Shown here piece by piece: positions 33,971 through 45,394 of a stretch of 64,000 bases of DNA. The notes beneath the pieces are model-generated. The model saw only the letters and a list, made by a program, of their open reading frames with translations. It was not told the DNA's origin and did no database searches. Both the position numbers and the translations under genes were made by a program. Source of the stretch: Cryptomeria japonica (Eukaryota > Streptophyta > Pinopsida > Cupressales > Cupressaceae); contig NC_081405.1 of the NCBI RefSeq assembly GCF_030272615.1, positions 313,185,735-313,249,734 of the forward strand. Direction: 5' to 3'. Positions within the stretch are counted from its first letter, which is position 1; the number at the start of each line of letters is the position of its first letter.

Positions 33971-36900
33971 ATGGCTTCCTCCTCTACTCCTAAATTCATT
34001 GCAAACCCTACTATTATTGAAGTGGTTAAACGCCCTAGCCTCGTATTCAAGATTATTCCCGAAGTAGCAAAACAGGATGATACCTTAGGTACATTCTCTA
34101 AAATCCCTAAAGGAGTTGCATATGTAGAAGACTGTAGGATATACATACATTGTCATATTGAGGAAAAAGGTGTTGAAGAAATCATGAAAATGTATAAGAA
34201 TGTGATTTGTGATCAGAATGGAGCTGTAAAACTGGAACATAAGATTATTGAAACCCTAGGTTTTGTGGAAATCCTTGACATTTTGGAATTTCTTAAGGAA
34301 GTTATGAGGATTGTACTCAATAGAGTTCATGGAGAATTCTTTTGGCTTGATTCTATCCATAAGATTACCAGAGAAGCAGTTAGGGCGGTGACTTGCCTAC
34401 CTTCCACCGGTAGCAGGCCAGATAAGACCAAGAAAGTTCCAAACAACACAGTGATGAATTTAACTGGTGGAACCTATGACAATAGATCCTTGAGAGTTAA
34501 TGATGTGAAAGATGGCAATGTCAGATTCATCAACATGATATTAGGATACAAAACCACACATGCTAATCAATTAAACTCTATTTCTAGTCTATGTATCAAG
34601 ATTCCATATGATATGGTGAACAATAATGCTAAGATAGATGTATGCGAGTGGCTGAAGGATGAGTTAATTGATAATTTGAAGAAAATCAAAGGAGATAAGA
34701 AAGGTACTTTCAGATTTGGAAATCTTCTTGTATGCCTAATGATATATATTACAAAAGAAGTTCCCAGTATAGGCAGGAAAGAATTTGGCTTTGAGATACC
34801 GATAGGTAAACAACTGTTGGATATCTTTATCAGCATGGGAATAGATAGGGAAAATAAAATAACTAAATATTTTCAAGCATTTAAGGCTAGAATGAAGACT
34901 AGGGAAAGGTTACCTCAGAGTATTGTTGATAAGTATCAAAAAGAAATTTGTTTTGTAATTAAGAAAGATGAGATCTGGATGGAAGCAGTTCTTCCTAGAA
35001 TTGTTTGGGTGACAGAGATGGGTTATGAGGCTGATGTAAACATTATTGAGACATATGCCAAAGCCCTACTTGAAGCCCCTAGAGAACCTAAGGAGAAGGT
35101 GTTTGGTAATGTTGAAACCATTGAAAGTGATGTGCAAATACTGAAACATAGAAAGAGAAGGGAGAAATATATCCAAGGTGCATCTAAGTAGGTTAAAGAG
35201 ATAAAGGAAAATGTAATGAATATCACAGGTATTAAGGAAAGTTACTTGGAAGGATTACAACTGGAAGCTCACATCTCATCGGTTGGAACTTCATCAGACA
35301 GTGAAATCCCAGCTGAATTTAAAAGAGTAGAAAGGAAGAGAAAACCTTCACTGGTACCCTCTCCTACTCCAAAGAAGGCAAGAAAGAAACAATAGGTAGT
35401 GAGGCCCCCAACAAAGAAAATGACACCAAGGAAGAAAAAGGAAAAATAGGTTATCTCTCCTCTTGACAATCTTTTGAGTGAAATAACAGATGATGGGAAT
35501 TTGTCTAATGTTAGTAAATTGTATAATGCATTTAATAATGAAGAAAAGGAAAGAATACAAAATAGAATCATTCTACACCTTGACATCTATAAGAAAGTTT
35601 TGATAGAGGTTGTAGATGTGTTACCTAGTGATTTGTATAGGCGGCTAGATGTAAAAAGGTTAGCCATTATGGAATTGGACAAGAAAATAAAAATTGAGAA
35701 GCTACTTGTTGTACACCCTATGAAATCAGTAGAAGAAATTGATGAGTTGATAAGTGAGGCTAACAGGATAGTACTTTCTAGTGGACACGGGCATGTAAGT
35801 CTAATGGCCGACAGAGTTAATGAGATCACTGAAGAGACAACTGATAATTGGGATATCCTTTTTGTGGAAAAAGAGAAGGAAGAAGAACTAAAGAGACCAA
35901 AAAATTTTAAGGTATACCAAAAGGATAAAGACAAGGGAAAAGGCAAGGTAGGTGTACTACCTAACATAAAAGTAATAGACAATTTTCCACCACCTCCTTT
36001 TGTTACTCCACCAGTTCAGACTATTGACACACTGGCAATTGACGACATGGAGACTACACATGAGGATACAAATCGTGAATCAGAAATCCTGTACACAATG
36101 AATATTGATACTCATGAAGTCAATATTGTGGTTGATAAGGAGACCACTGGTGAGAAGAAATATGTGGCTCTTGAGCCACCGGCTGACAATGTTGTAGTTG
36201 AAACACCAACTGACAACATTGAGATTGGGGTTGAGACACAAGTTGAACAAATTGAACAATCAGTTGACCCCCTAGTTACTGGAATGGTGACTGACACCAT
36301 TGGTGCAAACATTGAAAAATTGAAAGATGGGATACCGGCTGCAGAGAAGCCTACCAAGTCACTGGTAGTAGACAATGTAGAGGTGTAGATAGAGAAACAA
36401 ATAGTGGGTACCACCGTAAAATCATCAAAGGCACCGACTAGTAACATTGAGAAACCATTAGAAAAATCGGTAGTAGAGAGCACAAAGAAACTGGCAGAAA
36501 CCCATACTGAGAAACCCACTGAGAAACAAGAAGAGAAAAAGGTTGATTCATAGGTACATTAAGAGATAGTGCCACCATAAACAACTGAGAAACCTAAACC
36601 CTTGCTGATAGAAATGCAAACACAAACTGACCCACCAGAGGTCGAGGCAAGCAAAGAGGTTACTCACACAGGCAACATGCAGATTGTTAAGCTAGTTGGA
36701 CAATCATCTAGTACTTCTTTGACAAAGTTTAGACCAACTAATGTGATAAAGGTATTATTGGATTCTATCAAGAAAATCATAGATTGTAATATATTAGCAT
36801 ACAATTCTATAGATGATACCATCCCTATTATAAAATTGATTGCACCCAAGTGCAATGTAGAAAATAAAGATTCTTTGAGCCAATTAGACACATTGTCTAA

Positions 36901-37354
36901 GTACATCACCGACAACATATTAACTGTTGATCAAATAAATGAAGAGACATTTAAAGAGAAAATGGATAAGGGAAAGGAGAAATTCTTTGATGAGACAATA
37001 AAGAAGTGCATGGGACACATTGATACCCTCTTACTAGCACTGAATAAAACAATAATGGAGTTTAAGGAACTATATAGAGATACATATAAGACTAATCTTT
37101 TGACAGTGGATATCGATAAGGAGATCAACAAAGTACAAAAAGAAATAAATGATATAGCTAACAATATCATTGGTTCATCAGAACCAATATTGGTTATAGA
37201 ACAGGAGATAACTAGTTTTGAGGAGAAACTTGAGAAGTTGGAGAAGGAAAAGGAAAGAATAAAAGGCAAGGCAAAAGATCTTAAATGCAGACTCAGTCCA
37301 AAACTTGATAACCTCATCTCTTTGAGAAAAGAGATCTTAGAGGCACTTGTTTAG
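33971..37354 (+). pseudogene. E5 extra ORF, 1,128 codons in one frame with stops
   Basis: Best-preserved copy: ATG 33971 to TAG 37352 in one frame with no frameshift, crossed by about eight stops (35189, near 35393, 35447, 36386 and others). The first 406 codons are open. Block I, VLNRVHGEFFWLDSIHKITRE (about 117-138); block II, LPQSIVDKYQKEICFVIKK and PRIVWVTEMGYEAD (about 315-360); a KKKRK-like basic stretch near 35330-35450; block III, DDGNLSNVSKLYNAF with LYRRLDVKRL (35480-35670); an acidic, Thr/Pro-rich low-complexity region (36000-36660); and a C-terminal coiled coil (37120-37320). No signal peptide, membrane span, DSG, DDE or RT motif seen. It resembles no pol protein. An RNA-binding, movement or nuclear role is possible but unproven. 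Confidence 0.82.
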
Positions 37355-37712
37355 GGACTGAAGACACCAGAAGAGAAAATGCATCACCTTACCGGTACCA
37401 TTCAAAGAACAGAGGCAACATTGAAGGACAGTGACAGGTTCACTTAGAACCTAAATTTTGTATTAGTAGACCTATTTCAGATTGTAACCAACCGGTTACA
37501 AGGTTCGAGTTGAAACTGCACTCATTTGATATTTTGATAGCCTTTGTCATTGATGTCAAAGGGGGAGTAGTAGAGAAGAGAAAAATGATTGACAGAAGAG
37601 ATCATTTGCTCAGGGGGAGCACACAGTTTTGGTAAGATTTTTGGACTTCAATTTTTGGATACAACTTTGAATTTTTCTCATGGGTGTTGCCATCAATGCC
37701 AAAGGGGGAGAT
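37355..37712 (+). other. E5 3' UTR with polypurine tracts
   Basis: TGTCAAAGGGGGAGTAGTAG near 37555, CTCAGGGGGAGCAC near 37610 and AAAGGGGGAGAT at 37701-37712 next to the LTR. No ORF. Confidence 0.75.
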
Positions 37713-38473
37713 TGTTGGCATTACACACTCCAATGATAATTGTAGGTGATTGAAGGTATCTTCATTGATGGCAACCTTGCAATATTATGGCATCGACACC
37801 GGCAGACTTTACACCGGCAAATAGTTCACTAACAGCAACAAGAATGCTTACCAGCACCCTAGCCGACAAGATTTTGTTTATTGTATATTGTATTTAATTG
37901 TAATATATTTTAGTAAGCTGACATGGCATATTGTAATAAGACTCATATATAAGTATGAGATCTTGTAGAACATTTTGTAATGAGATGATAGGATGGATAT
38001 GTAGAGCGAATATTAAGGCAGATTTTGGAGAAAGGTTTATGGTTATTGCATGAGCTTAAACTGGTACTGAACCTGGCATAGCAAATGCTTTTTGTATTAG
38101 TACATCACATTGGATTCTCATAATCCATTTTGTAAGTCAGTGAGACTTCCTTTTGTATTTGAGTAGTGAGCTCTAGTTGTTGGCCTTCCTGCATGTGTAG
38201 GCACACTATTGTAAGTAATATCCATTCATTGGCCAGTGAGTGAATATTGTGGGTCACAAATCCCACTGAGGTTTCCCACACAAGGTTTCCTCACCAAAAA
38301 TCTTGTGTTATGGTGTTCTTTCTATGTTGTGTTTATTGTTCATATTTATTGCATTAATTCTTATTTATCGATACACTATTTTGGAATGCAAATTATTTAA
38401 TAAGGTTAGAAAATCTGTCAACCGACAAGATACTGATTCACCCCCCCTCTCAGTATCTTTGGGAATCCTAACA
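37713..38473 (+). repeat. E5 3' LTR (761 bp)
   Basis: TGTTGGCATTACAC to GGAATCCTAACA. Same TATA box and U5 block as the 5' copy; the hairpin here has TGAGG (38267-38271) and CCTCA (38289-38293). Confidence 0.95.
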
Positions 38474-40096
38474 GGTATATCCCTAACTGCCTTAGTTAAA
38501 CTAATCTTCACAATGCAATCAAACTTCACATGACACAACCTTTTATGCCATAGCCAACTCTCATCAATTTCTATAATCAAACATGTCTTCTCACCAGATT
38601 TCAAATGAAATATATTACCTTTTGTCTGTGTACCGGTTGCAATCTCCAAGCCAGATTGGTTAATAATTTTGCATTCTTGAACTATAATTGAAATCCCTTA
38701 TCTACCAATTGTCCTACACTCAAAATATTATGCTTCAAACCTTCAACATAATAAACATTGTTAGTATTATTCTTACCATCCAATGATATAGTTCCTTTTC
38801 CTTTGATCATACATGCCTTGTCATCTCCAAATCTAACTAGACCACCATCAAATTCTTACAAAGATAGAAACTTCCCTTTATCTCCAGTCATATGATGTGA
38901 ACAACCACTATCAATTACCCATTCATCCTTGTCCTCAATTTTTGCTGCAAGTTCCTTCTCCTCAGGTACATTCTCTTCCCATGCTAGATCATCTTCCTTG
39001 ATAGCCAAGAATACCCATTCTTTTCTATTCCTAGATCCACTAGCAAAGTATTATGCCGGTTCATCATCTGAATCAGTAATGCCTTCCTCATCTGCTATGT
39101 AGCATGATTTGTCTTTGTTTTTCTTGAATCTATATTGGTTCTAATATCCAAGGTTAGGCTTAAATGATCTTTTAACTCTTTCTACAAACCTTGAATTCCT
39201 TTCAGAACACCTAGATGCAAAATGACCAATCTTATTACATGCAAAACATTTAAAAGGTGCTTTTCCTTCATACTTACTTACGACCGATCCTTTTGGTACT
39301 CTTCCAACAAATAGTGCTTCAAGTTGCTCAAGCTCATCATCTTCTCTCTTCATATCTTCTAATTTGATTGCATATAAAGCTTTCTAGTCTTTCTTACCGG
39401 TTGCAGATGTAGATGCATGAAAGTAGGTTCAGTCTTCACAGCTCCAGAAGGTGCAAATTCCTCAAGCTCAAAAGAAGATAGTTTCCCAACCAAGGTATCT
39501 CTATTGACAATTGTATTAGCCATTGTTCTCAATTCATTAATAGTAGCAGCCTTCATTTTGTAAGCCGGTGGTAGGGCTCTCAGGACTTTAGAAACAATTT
39601 CATCTTTGCTCAGAGTTCCACTACAACATTGAATTACCATAGCAATCTCATTTACCCTTTCCATGAATGCAGTAATCCTTTTATCTTCTTTCATCTTTAG
39701 GTTTTCATATCTCACCCAGTAACCATCAAGTTTAGCAATCTTCACTATAGGGTCACCTTCATTAAGAGTTTCCAACTTATCCCATATAGCCTTTCTAGAT
39801 GATTTCGTTGTTAATCCCATTATTTGTTGATCAGAAAGTGCACATAAGAGGGCTTCTCTTTCTCTACAATCATTCTCAAGCTCCTTGTCTAGGTTAGTTG
39901 GAGGAGGATTTCCAAATCCTAGATTATTGGGTGTGACACCATTCTGTGTGATCTCCTAAATCTCCTTGCCAAGACATCTTAGATGAGTCTCCATCTGAAT
40001 CTTCCATACTGTGTAATTTGTTCCATAAGGCCTTAGAATATCCCTTCGAAAGATACCTCCACAAGAACTAGATGAACTTGAACTGTTAGTTTCCAT
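38474..40096 (-). pseudogene. E2 gag, protease and GAG-pre-integrase (broken)
   Basis: ATG 40096 (METNSSSS), UBN2-type Gag with YTVWKIQMETHL, KAIWDKLETLNEGD and DEIVSKVLRALPPAYK, then a frame change near 39410, knuckle CFACNKIGHFASRC near 39240, the protease site WVIDSGCSHHMTGD near 38900-38940, and GAG-pre-integrase LWHKRLCHVKFD near 38560. Stops near 39957, 39359, 39141, 39050 and 38860. The coding run breaks at 38474, where E5 sits. This Gag has a capsid domain and one knuckle and no long coiled coil, unlike E1, E4, E5 and E7. Confidence 0.9.
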
Positions 40097-40140
40097 AAGA
40101 TCTTCCTCAAGCAGTTAAGCTTTCTGGAGAGAGGACCAAA

Positions 40141-41294
40141 GGTCTAATACCAATTGTTAGACAGTTCAGATAACTGGAAGACAACTAAGAGAGGGGGTGA
40201 ATCAGTTGTCAGAAATTACCAGAAGTATTCAACAATTAAAATAATACCTGAAATCAAAACAATAATACCAGAATAACAGTTAATCCAATTAAGCATAAAC
40301 AATAATCACAGAATAAAAGCCATTCACACAACACCAAGATTTGTATGTGGATTACAATGAAGGGGCTTTCACTTGTAGGAAGGTCAACAACATAGAGCAC
40401 ACTGCTCATTACAAAAGGAGTCTTAATGACTACATACAAATCCATAGTACAATCCGGAGAAGTGTTGAACTGCAAAAGATAGCATCTCCTATACCTGAGT
40501 ATAGTTTCAGTTAAGCTCAATACCGAAGGACTAAATCCTCTTACGTAAACCCAATTCGATCTCCAATGATTGACCAACTCCTCTGCCTTAATGATATTAC
40601 ATTATTCGCACATTAGATTCCTTCACCATGACCTCTTACATTAACCATGATGATCTATAATGAGATCTTACATATATATATACAAACCCTCGACCATAAA
40701 CAATCAAGTCGACCATCAGATAATAAACTAATTACATAATTACAAACCATGTCGGCCTAAGAACAAACAAGTAATATCAACACATAAGACATCCCAAAAA
40801 TACATCAATAGGTCCTATCCATACATTACATTAATGTCAGTCCATTACCTAGATCAATCGGGACCAAGTATAGGTCTACATGCTTCAGTAATGATCTCCA
40901 AATGTCAAGTCTCAACATGACCACCAACAACATCCTGAAACTCCATCATAAGCTGCACCAAAAGTACTTATGCAGTTCATCAAATATCTCCATCAAATGC
41001 TATGACGGTGAAACCCTCACTGGAACCAGAAACCAAGCTTCTAAGCAAGAAGGATAGCATCCAATCACCAGACCAAAACCAACTAACCAAATATGAGTAT
41101 AAGTATCATGAACAAGCCAATTCCATCACTAGATTATATCGGAGCCTACTGGATCATGTCAGATCCCAGTTAACCAAAAACCACTTGACCTACCTAGACC
41201 AGAAGGGTGTTGGTAAAGCATCCAAATAGTTAGTGTTGACATCAATGACAAAACATCAATGCAACACATAATAAATTACACCAAATGGCCAACA
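40141..41294 (-). repeat. E2 5' LTR (40155-41294) and primer site (40141-40154)
   Basis: Primer site reads GGTCTAATACCAAT on +, two changes from the tRNA-Met complement. LTR ends TGTTAG and CCAACA on +. 1140 bp: a deletion of about 66 bp near 40345, with GTATGTG at the join, accounts for the difference from the 3' copy. Confidence 0.9.
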
Positions 41295-42306
41295 GTTGTT
41301 TCCTGATGTCTTCCACTTTTTATTTTCCTTTCTCATCCACATTTCCATTAGTTGCCGATGGATTCTTACTTCTGCAATATTTAGCAATGTGTCCAATCTT
41401 GTTGCATGCATAACAGACAATATTGTTTTTTTTGTACTGCCTTGTTAACTCCTTGATTTACCTGATTTCCTTTTGATCTACATTTGTTATCCATATATCC
41501 AAATCTACTACATGCATGTCATCTTACATTTCCAAGACTGATGAATGATGCATTATTCTGATTATTCCTATTTCTGCACTGACTAGCCATATGACCATAT
41601 TTATTGCAAATAAAGCATGTACCATTGGATTTGTGAGCATTAGGTTGTCTTAGTAGTGATTTCTAGTTCTGGTTGCCATTATTCTACTTCTTTCTAGTTG
41701 ATGTATCTTGTTGTGCAATAACAGAGCTTTTTCCTTCTTCATAATCAAGACCTCTTTTTTCATTAGCATCTCTCTGATTCTTTAGCAATTCATCAAGTTT
41801 AGTAGAGTTATCCTTGAACTTGTCCTTGGATTCATTTGTAATAACCAATTCCTCTCTCATGATAATAATTTGTCTTTCAAGTTCTTGTTCATTGTTCTGG
41901 GCCTGGGTCAAATCAAGTTTCAACATATCATTCTTATGAGTCAATCTATTGCATTCCTCAGATCTATCCTTCAATGCTTGAGCTAGGTTTTCTTCATTTT
42001 TGTTTCTATCCTCAATCTCCTTGCACAACCCCATAGTTATGTCTTGCATCTCATTCTTCAAGATAATGTTCTCTAAGTAAGTTTCTGATAATGATCCTTC
42101 ATAGCATGTTCCTCATCACTACTTTGATTTTGAAATTGATCATAAAGTTCTCTTCTCTTAGCCTTGACAACTGAAAGTTTTGCTTGGAATGAAATGATGT
42201 GTTCACGGGCTTGCTTCAATTCATTTTTCAGTTTATTGTTCTCCATCTTCTCATTATCAAGATCCTCAAGAGAAAGTCTAAGTTGTTGTTGCAGACTGGT
42301 TTCCAT
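41295..42306 (-). pseudogene. E1 coiled-coil / zinc-knuckle gag-like protein (broken)
   Basis: ATG 42306 (METSLQQQLRLS) about 55 bases after the primer site. Coiled coil of about 200 residues with RRELYDQFQ, MQDITM and KNDMLK, the closing motif TKLDELLKNQ and RGLDYEEGKSS, then knuckles: CFICNKYGHMASQC intact, a broken second, and CYACNKIGHIAKYC just before the E2 insertion at 41294. One frameshift near 42065 and several stops. The tail continues beyond E2 at 12237. No capsid domain. Confidence 0.85.
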
Positions 42307-42360
42307 TGATTCCAAATTTTGGATCTTCCTCAAGTGATTAAACTTCTTCTGAGGGACCAA

Positions 42361-43366
42361 GCTCTGATACCAATTGTTGGAATCCAAGAACATGGAGAGG
42401 GGGGGTGAACAAATGTTCTACCGGTAATGTTTGTTTTGAACTTATTCCTTATTAATCGGTTAACAATAAATAAAATTAGAATGCATACACAAAATAACAC
42501 AATGAAAGGCAACACCATAACACCAATATTTATACGTGGAAAACCCTGCAAAGGGAAAAACCATAGTGGTATATACTTTATCAAGGTATACAAATATTAC
42601 ATAAGAGGGTATGCACATGCAAAAAGGCCAACCACCTAGAGCTCACTTCTCAAACACACAATATAGGAAGTCTCACTGACTTACTAGACACTTACAAGTG
42701 TTTACAAATGAAAATGAACTTATAAATAACATCTGACCATGATGGATAAGTTCTGGTGAATGCTCATATATCATTCTTTGTATTCCAGTTCTCTGATACT
42801 CTATTCTGCTACCAGTTAAGCTATGCACATGAAACTGCACACAGTTACTTCTAATTGCATACCAAAACTCGCTGAAATATTCGCAATCAAAAGCTTGAAT
42901 ACCATCTAAGACATATGATCTATCACTAAGGTGATCTTCTTAAATATCCTTCTAACTTAACCATGTCGACTTCAAGAAAAAATATAAACAAGTTGCCTAC
43001 CGAAACATAATGAAAATCAAACATAAATCTAATGACCATGTTGGCCATCACACATTATCACCAAAATCCATGAAGACATAATCAAGACCAAAATATTTTC
43101 TTATTCGGGTCCTATTCATTATTGGGTTCCATATACACATTACTGGGATTTGGACATGTTATCGAGATTAGGACTTAGCTAAGTATGAAGCGAATGTCGA
43201 TGTCGATGTTAGTGCTGATGTAAAGCAATTTGAATAGAAATACTGATTATGTGCAATGAATGTTGGTTAACCAAACCATGATACCATTTACCCTAAGATG
43301 ATGATTTGTCATCAATGACAACCCATAATGCCATGAACCTTACCGGATGAGTGTCAATTGCTAATA
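42361..43366 (-). repeat. E1 5' LTR (42375-43366, 992 bp) and primer site (42361-42374)
   Basis: Primer site GCTCTGATACCAAT on + is an exact complement of the tRNA-Met site. Low end TGTTGGAATCC; high end TAATA, where the 3' copy has CCAACA, so TG has become TA. Contains the U5 block on the minus strand near 42535-42570 and C-tract signature near 42398. Its high end matches the truncated 3' LTR at 8079-8261. Confidence 0.88.
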
Positions 43367-43379
43367 GTTCCCACTTTCA

Positions 43380-44420
43380 ACTTCTTCTTACTCTTCCACA
43401 TCCTAGAAATCATCATCCTTTAGATCATCAATTGAGGAACCTTCATCATCATCCGATGTAAAAGACTCAACTAATTTAGGGGTAGCCTCTTTCATTTCAA
43501 GTTTCCCTTTTTTATCCTTTGCAATGAGGTGAGAAAAGAACCTCTTCCCTTAATTACCATCATATTTCTCATGGTCTTTCTTAGTGTCATCCTCTTCTTC
43601 AAAATCATGCATTTCCAAGTCAATGGTAATCTAATTTTTACTCGAATCTTTTCTAGTTTTTGTTTCTTTCATCGTACTATTTTTTAGGGTGACCGTTTTA
43701 TGTAGTTTAGGAGTAATTCTTAACGGGGCCACCTCAAGAGCTTCAATACTCGACTCCTCTTTAGGTATTTTATGCTTCTTCTTTGAAATAGGAATGTGCT
43801 CTTTTGTAGGTAAGGGTTTAGTCTCAATTAGCTCAATACAAACATAAGAGAAAGGAGCATCTTCCATGGCCACAGTATTCCTTGAAAGGATAAGTAGATG
43901 AGTATGGTGGGGACAATGATCAAAGGCATACTGGTAAGACCTTGGTGGAGTGAGGGTGCAGCACCTTTCAAAATACTCACAGACAAAGAGGTAAATAGAT
44001 TATAAGGTAAATTAATTTTATCACAATGCCTTATATGATAAGAATAGGAAAATGATATCCATGCATGGTGGTATATTTCCCTTCAAGGGTGAAATATTTC
44101 ATCCCATAGTAGCTTACCATAACATATGGCACAAGAAGAAAAAAATTGTCATATCCATTTTGCATTACCACTAGCTTTTCCTCCTTCTTGAAGAATTTCT
44201 TCAAGTAGCCTTTTTAATCCCCTAAACTCTTCTTTTTAACCTTCTTCCCATCATTAATAGACTTATTGCCTTTGCAATGAGATCGGGAGTGAAAACTAAG
44301 GTAATGTGAATCTATTTCTCTTGAGGTTGTATTTTGAATATGTAATTTGGAGTCCAATGTGAGATTTCTACTTTGTTGGTTCTAGGGTCTTGGGTTTTGG
44401 GATTGTAGGGAGGAGGGTCC
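43380..44420 (-). pseudogene. Decayed coding relic, probably retroelement
   Basis: On the minus strand scattered open pieces can be followed: IQPQEK, VFTPDLIAKAIS, YYGMKYFTLEGKYTTMHGYHFP, then an open 80-codon piece MAMEDAPFSYVC...at 43631-43873 and a Lys/Asp/Glu-rich tail to 43380. Many stops and shifts. VFTPDLIAKAIS loosely recalls NINRETIMATMG of the G1 extra ORF, so this may be a second Gypsy-type extra ORF. I did not recognise the protein. Confidence 0.35.
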
Positions 44421-44516
44421 TTGTTAGTCCTATCTTTATGTTCTTCGTAATTTCAGGCAAGAAATGGAGGTTTTCTTGCTAGCTCTTTCCTCAAGGAGCC
44501 CTTGAACCAATTCTAT

Positions 44517-45020
44517 ATTATTATTATTATTATTAATCTTATGGGTAATGTTAGTTAGAGATGAAAAATTTAATAAGGATGGAATTATTTTTAAAAGAGG
44601 AATTAATAAGTGGTGACTTGCACGTGAGGTCATAATTTATTTGGAAATTATTTATCCTCTCAATATTCTAATTGAGAACATGGTGTAGGAGAAATAAGAA
44701 GATTCTAGAAAAGAATTCAAATTCAGATTTTAGATGCATGGTCAAATGTAACCGCCACTATAACAATTTGTAAGGAATATGTCTTGCATGAAAATATGTT
44801 TTTTGGGAAAGAATCTCAAATTCAAATATCGAATGCATGGTCAAGTGTAACCCCCAACAATCATTTTTGCATGAAATTAACTGTGAAATTTCTTATTTTC
44901 TCAATATGTTAATTTAGCACATGTTGTAGGAGGAAATGAGAAGGTTCTAGAAGAGAATCTCAATTTGAATATTTGCATGTAACCCCCACTATGACAATTA
45001 ATCATTTTGTATGAAATTAT
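44517..45020. repeat. TTA microsatellite and a duplicated roughly 240-bp segment
   Basis: A TTA run at 44517-44535. From 44679 a block starting CATG-T-GTAGGAG with GATTCTAGAA recurs about 243 bp later (44922), and the phrase GCATGGTCAA-TGTAACC occurs near 44736 and 44834, with a degenerate third near 44976. An old local duplication; no gene. Confidence 0.5.
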
Positions 45021-45394
45021 TTCGAGAAAAGAAAATGAAAATCAATTAATTTCTTTTGTAGTGAGAAAATGACTCTCTTTTCTATATATTGAGTTCTCGA
45101 TTTTCAAAAAAGGAGAGTTCATTTTTGTTTCTACGTGATGAAATAGGTCTTTGAAATTTATGTTAGTTGTAGGAAGAATTTGGTAGGAATATTGTAGGAT
45201 TTTCTTTACTTTGAGGATTTGGAGAAGATCTTCACCAAGAAAGGATTGAGGAAGGATAGCAGGAAATAGAGGGTGAATCATTAACAAAGTCTTCATTCGA
45301 CATGTCAAAATTAGGTTCCCCTCTTCCATATTCACTTGCATGATTTGTATGAAAAATAAAAAGAAAAAAAGAGGGGGTGGATTTTTGTTTTTTT

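Larger units (their letters stand above)
31729..38473 (+). mobile_element. E5: complete pol-less Copia-type element, 6745 bp
   Basis: LTRs 31729-32493 (765 bp) and 37713-38473 (761 bp), about 5-6% different by eye. Flanks CGTAT and GGTAT are a 5-bp duplication with one change. Primer site, coiled-coil/CCHC ORF, a roughly 380-bp spacer, a 1,128-codon extra ORF and a terminal polypurine tract follow in order. No pol domain. Inserted between the GAG-pre-integrase region and integrase of E2. The best type copy of the group because both ends and all parts are present. Confidence 0.95.
12238..41294 (-). mobile_element. E2: pol-bearing Copia, split by E3, E4 and E5
   Basis: Minus strand. 5' LTR 40155-41294, primer site 40141-40154, gag and protease 38474-40096, integrase core 31293-31728, integrase end plus reverse transcriptase and RNase H 19165-21337, 3' UTR and 3' LTR 12238-13748. 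Gene order PR-IN-RT-RH is Copia. Without insertions it is about 7.0 kb. Flanking pentamers AATGT and GTTGT agree at three of five bases, as expected for an old insertion. Frames resume across the E4 and E5 insertions, which confirms the pieces belong together. Confidence 0.88.
8079..43366 (-). mobile_element. E1: oldest element of the nest, pol-less Copia type, split by E2
   Basis: Minus strand. 5' LTR 42375-43366, primer site 42361-42374, coiled-coil/CCHC gag 41295-42306, then a 29 kb interruption by E2, then the gag tail (about 12130-12237), extra ORF 8546-11750, polypurine tract 8262-8278 and a truncated 3' LTR 8079-8261. Gag reading is coherent across the E2 insertion and matches the end of E5 gag. 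Without E2 about 6.2 kb remains. There is no space for pol between gag and extra ORF. Confidence 0.8.

Noticed and set aside
35587-35982. 131-codon minus-strand ORF, and the similar ones at 36112 and 36931
   Set aside because: Antisense shadows of the E5 extra ORF; Ser/Phe/Leu-rich, no start context, not kept in E4.
33971-37354. Envelope-like gene as the identity of the extra ORF
   Set aside because: Position fits, but no signal peptide, transmembrane span or surface-protein pattern can be seen, so the label is not used.
38303-38533. ORF with a membrane-like start
   Set aside because: Same LTR artefact in the E5 3' LTR, running out into E2.
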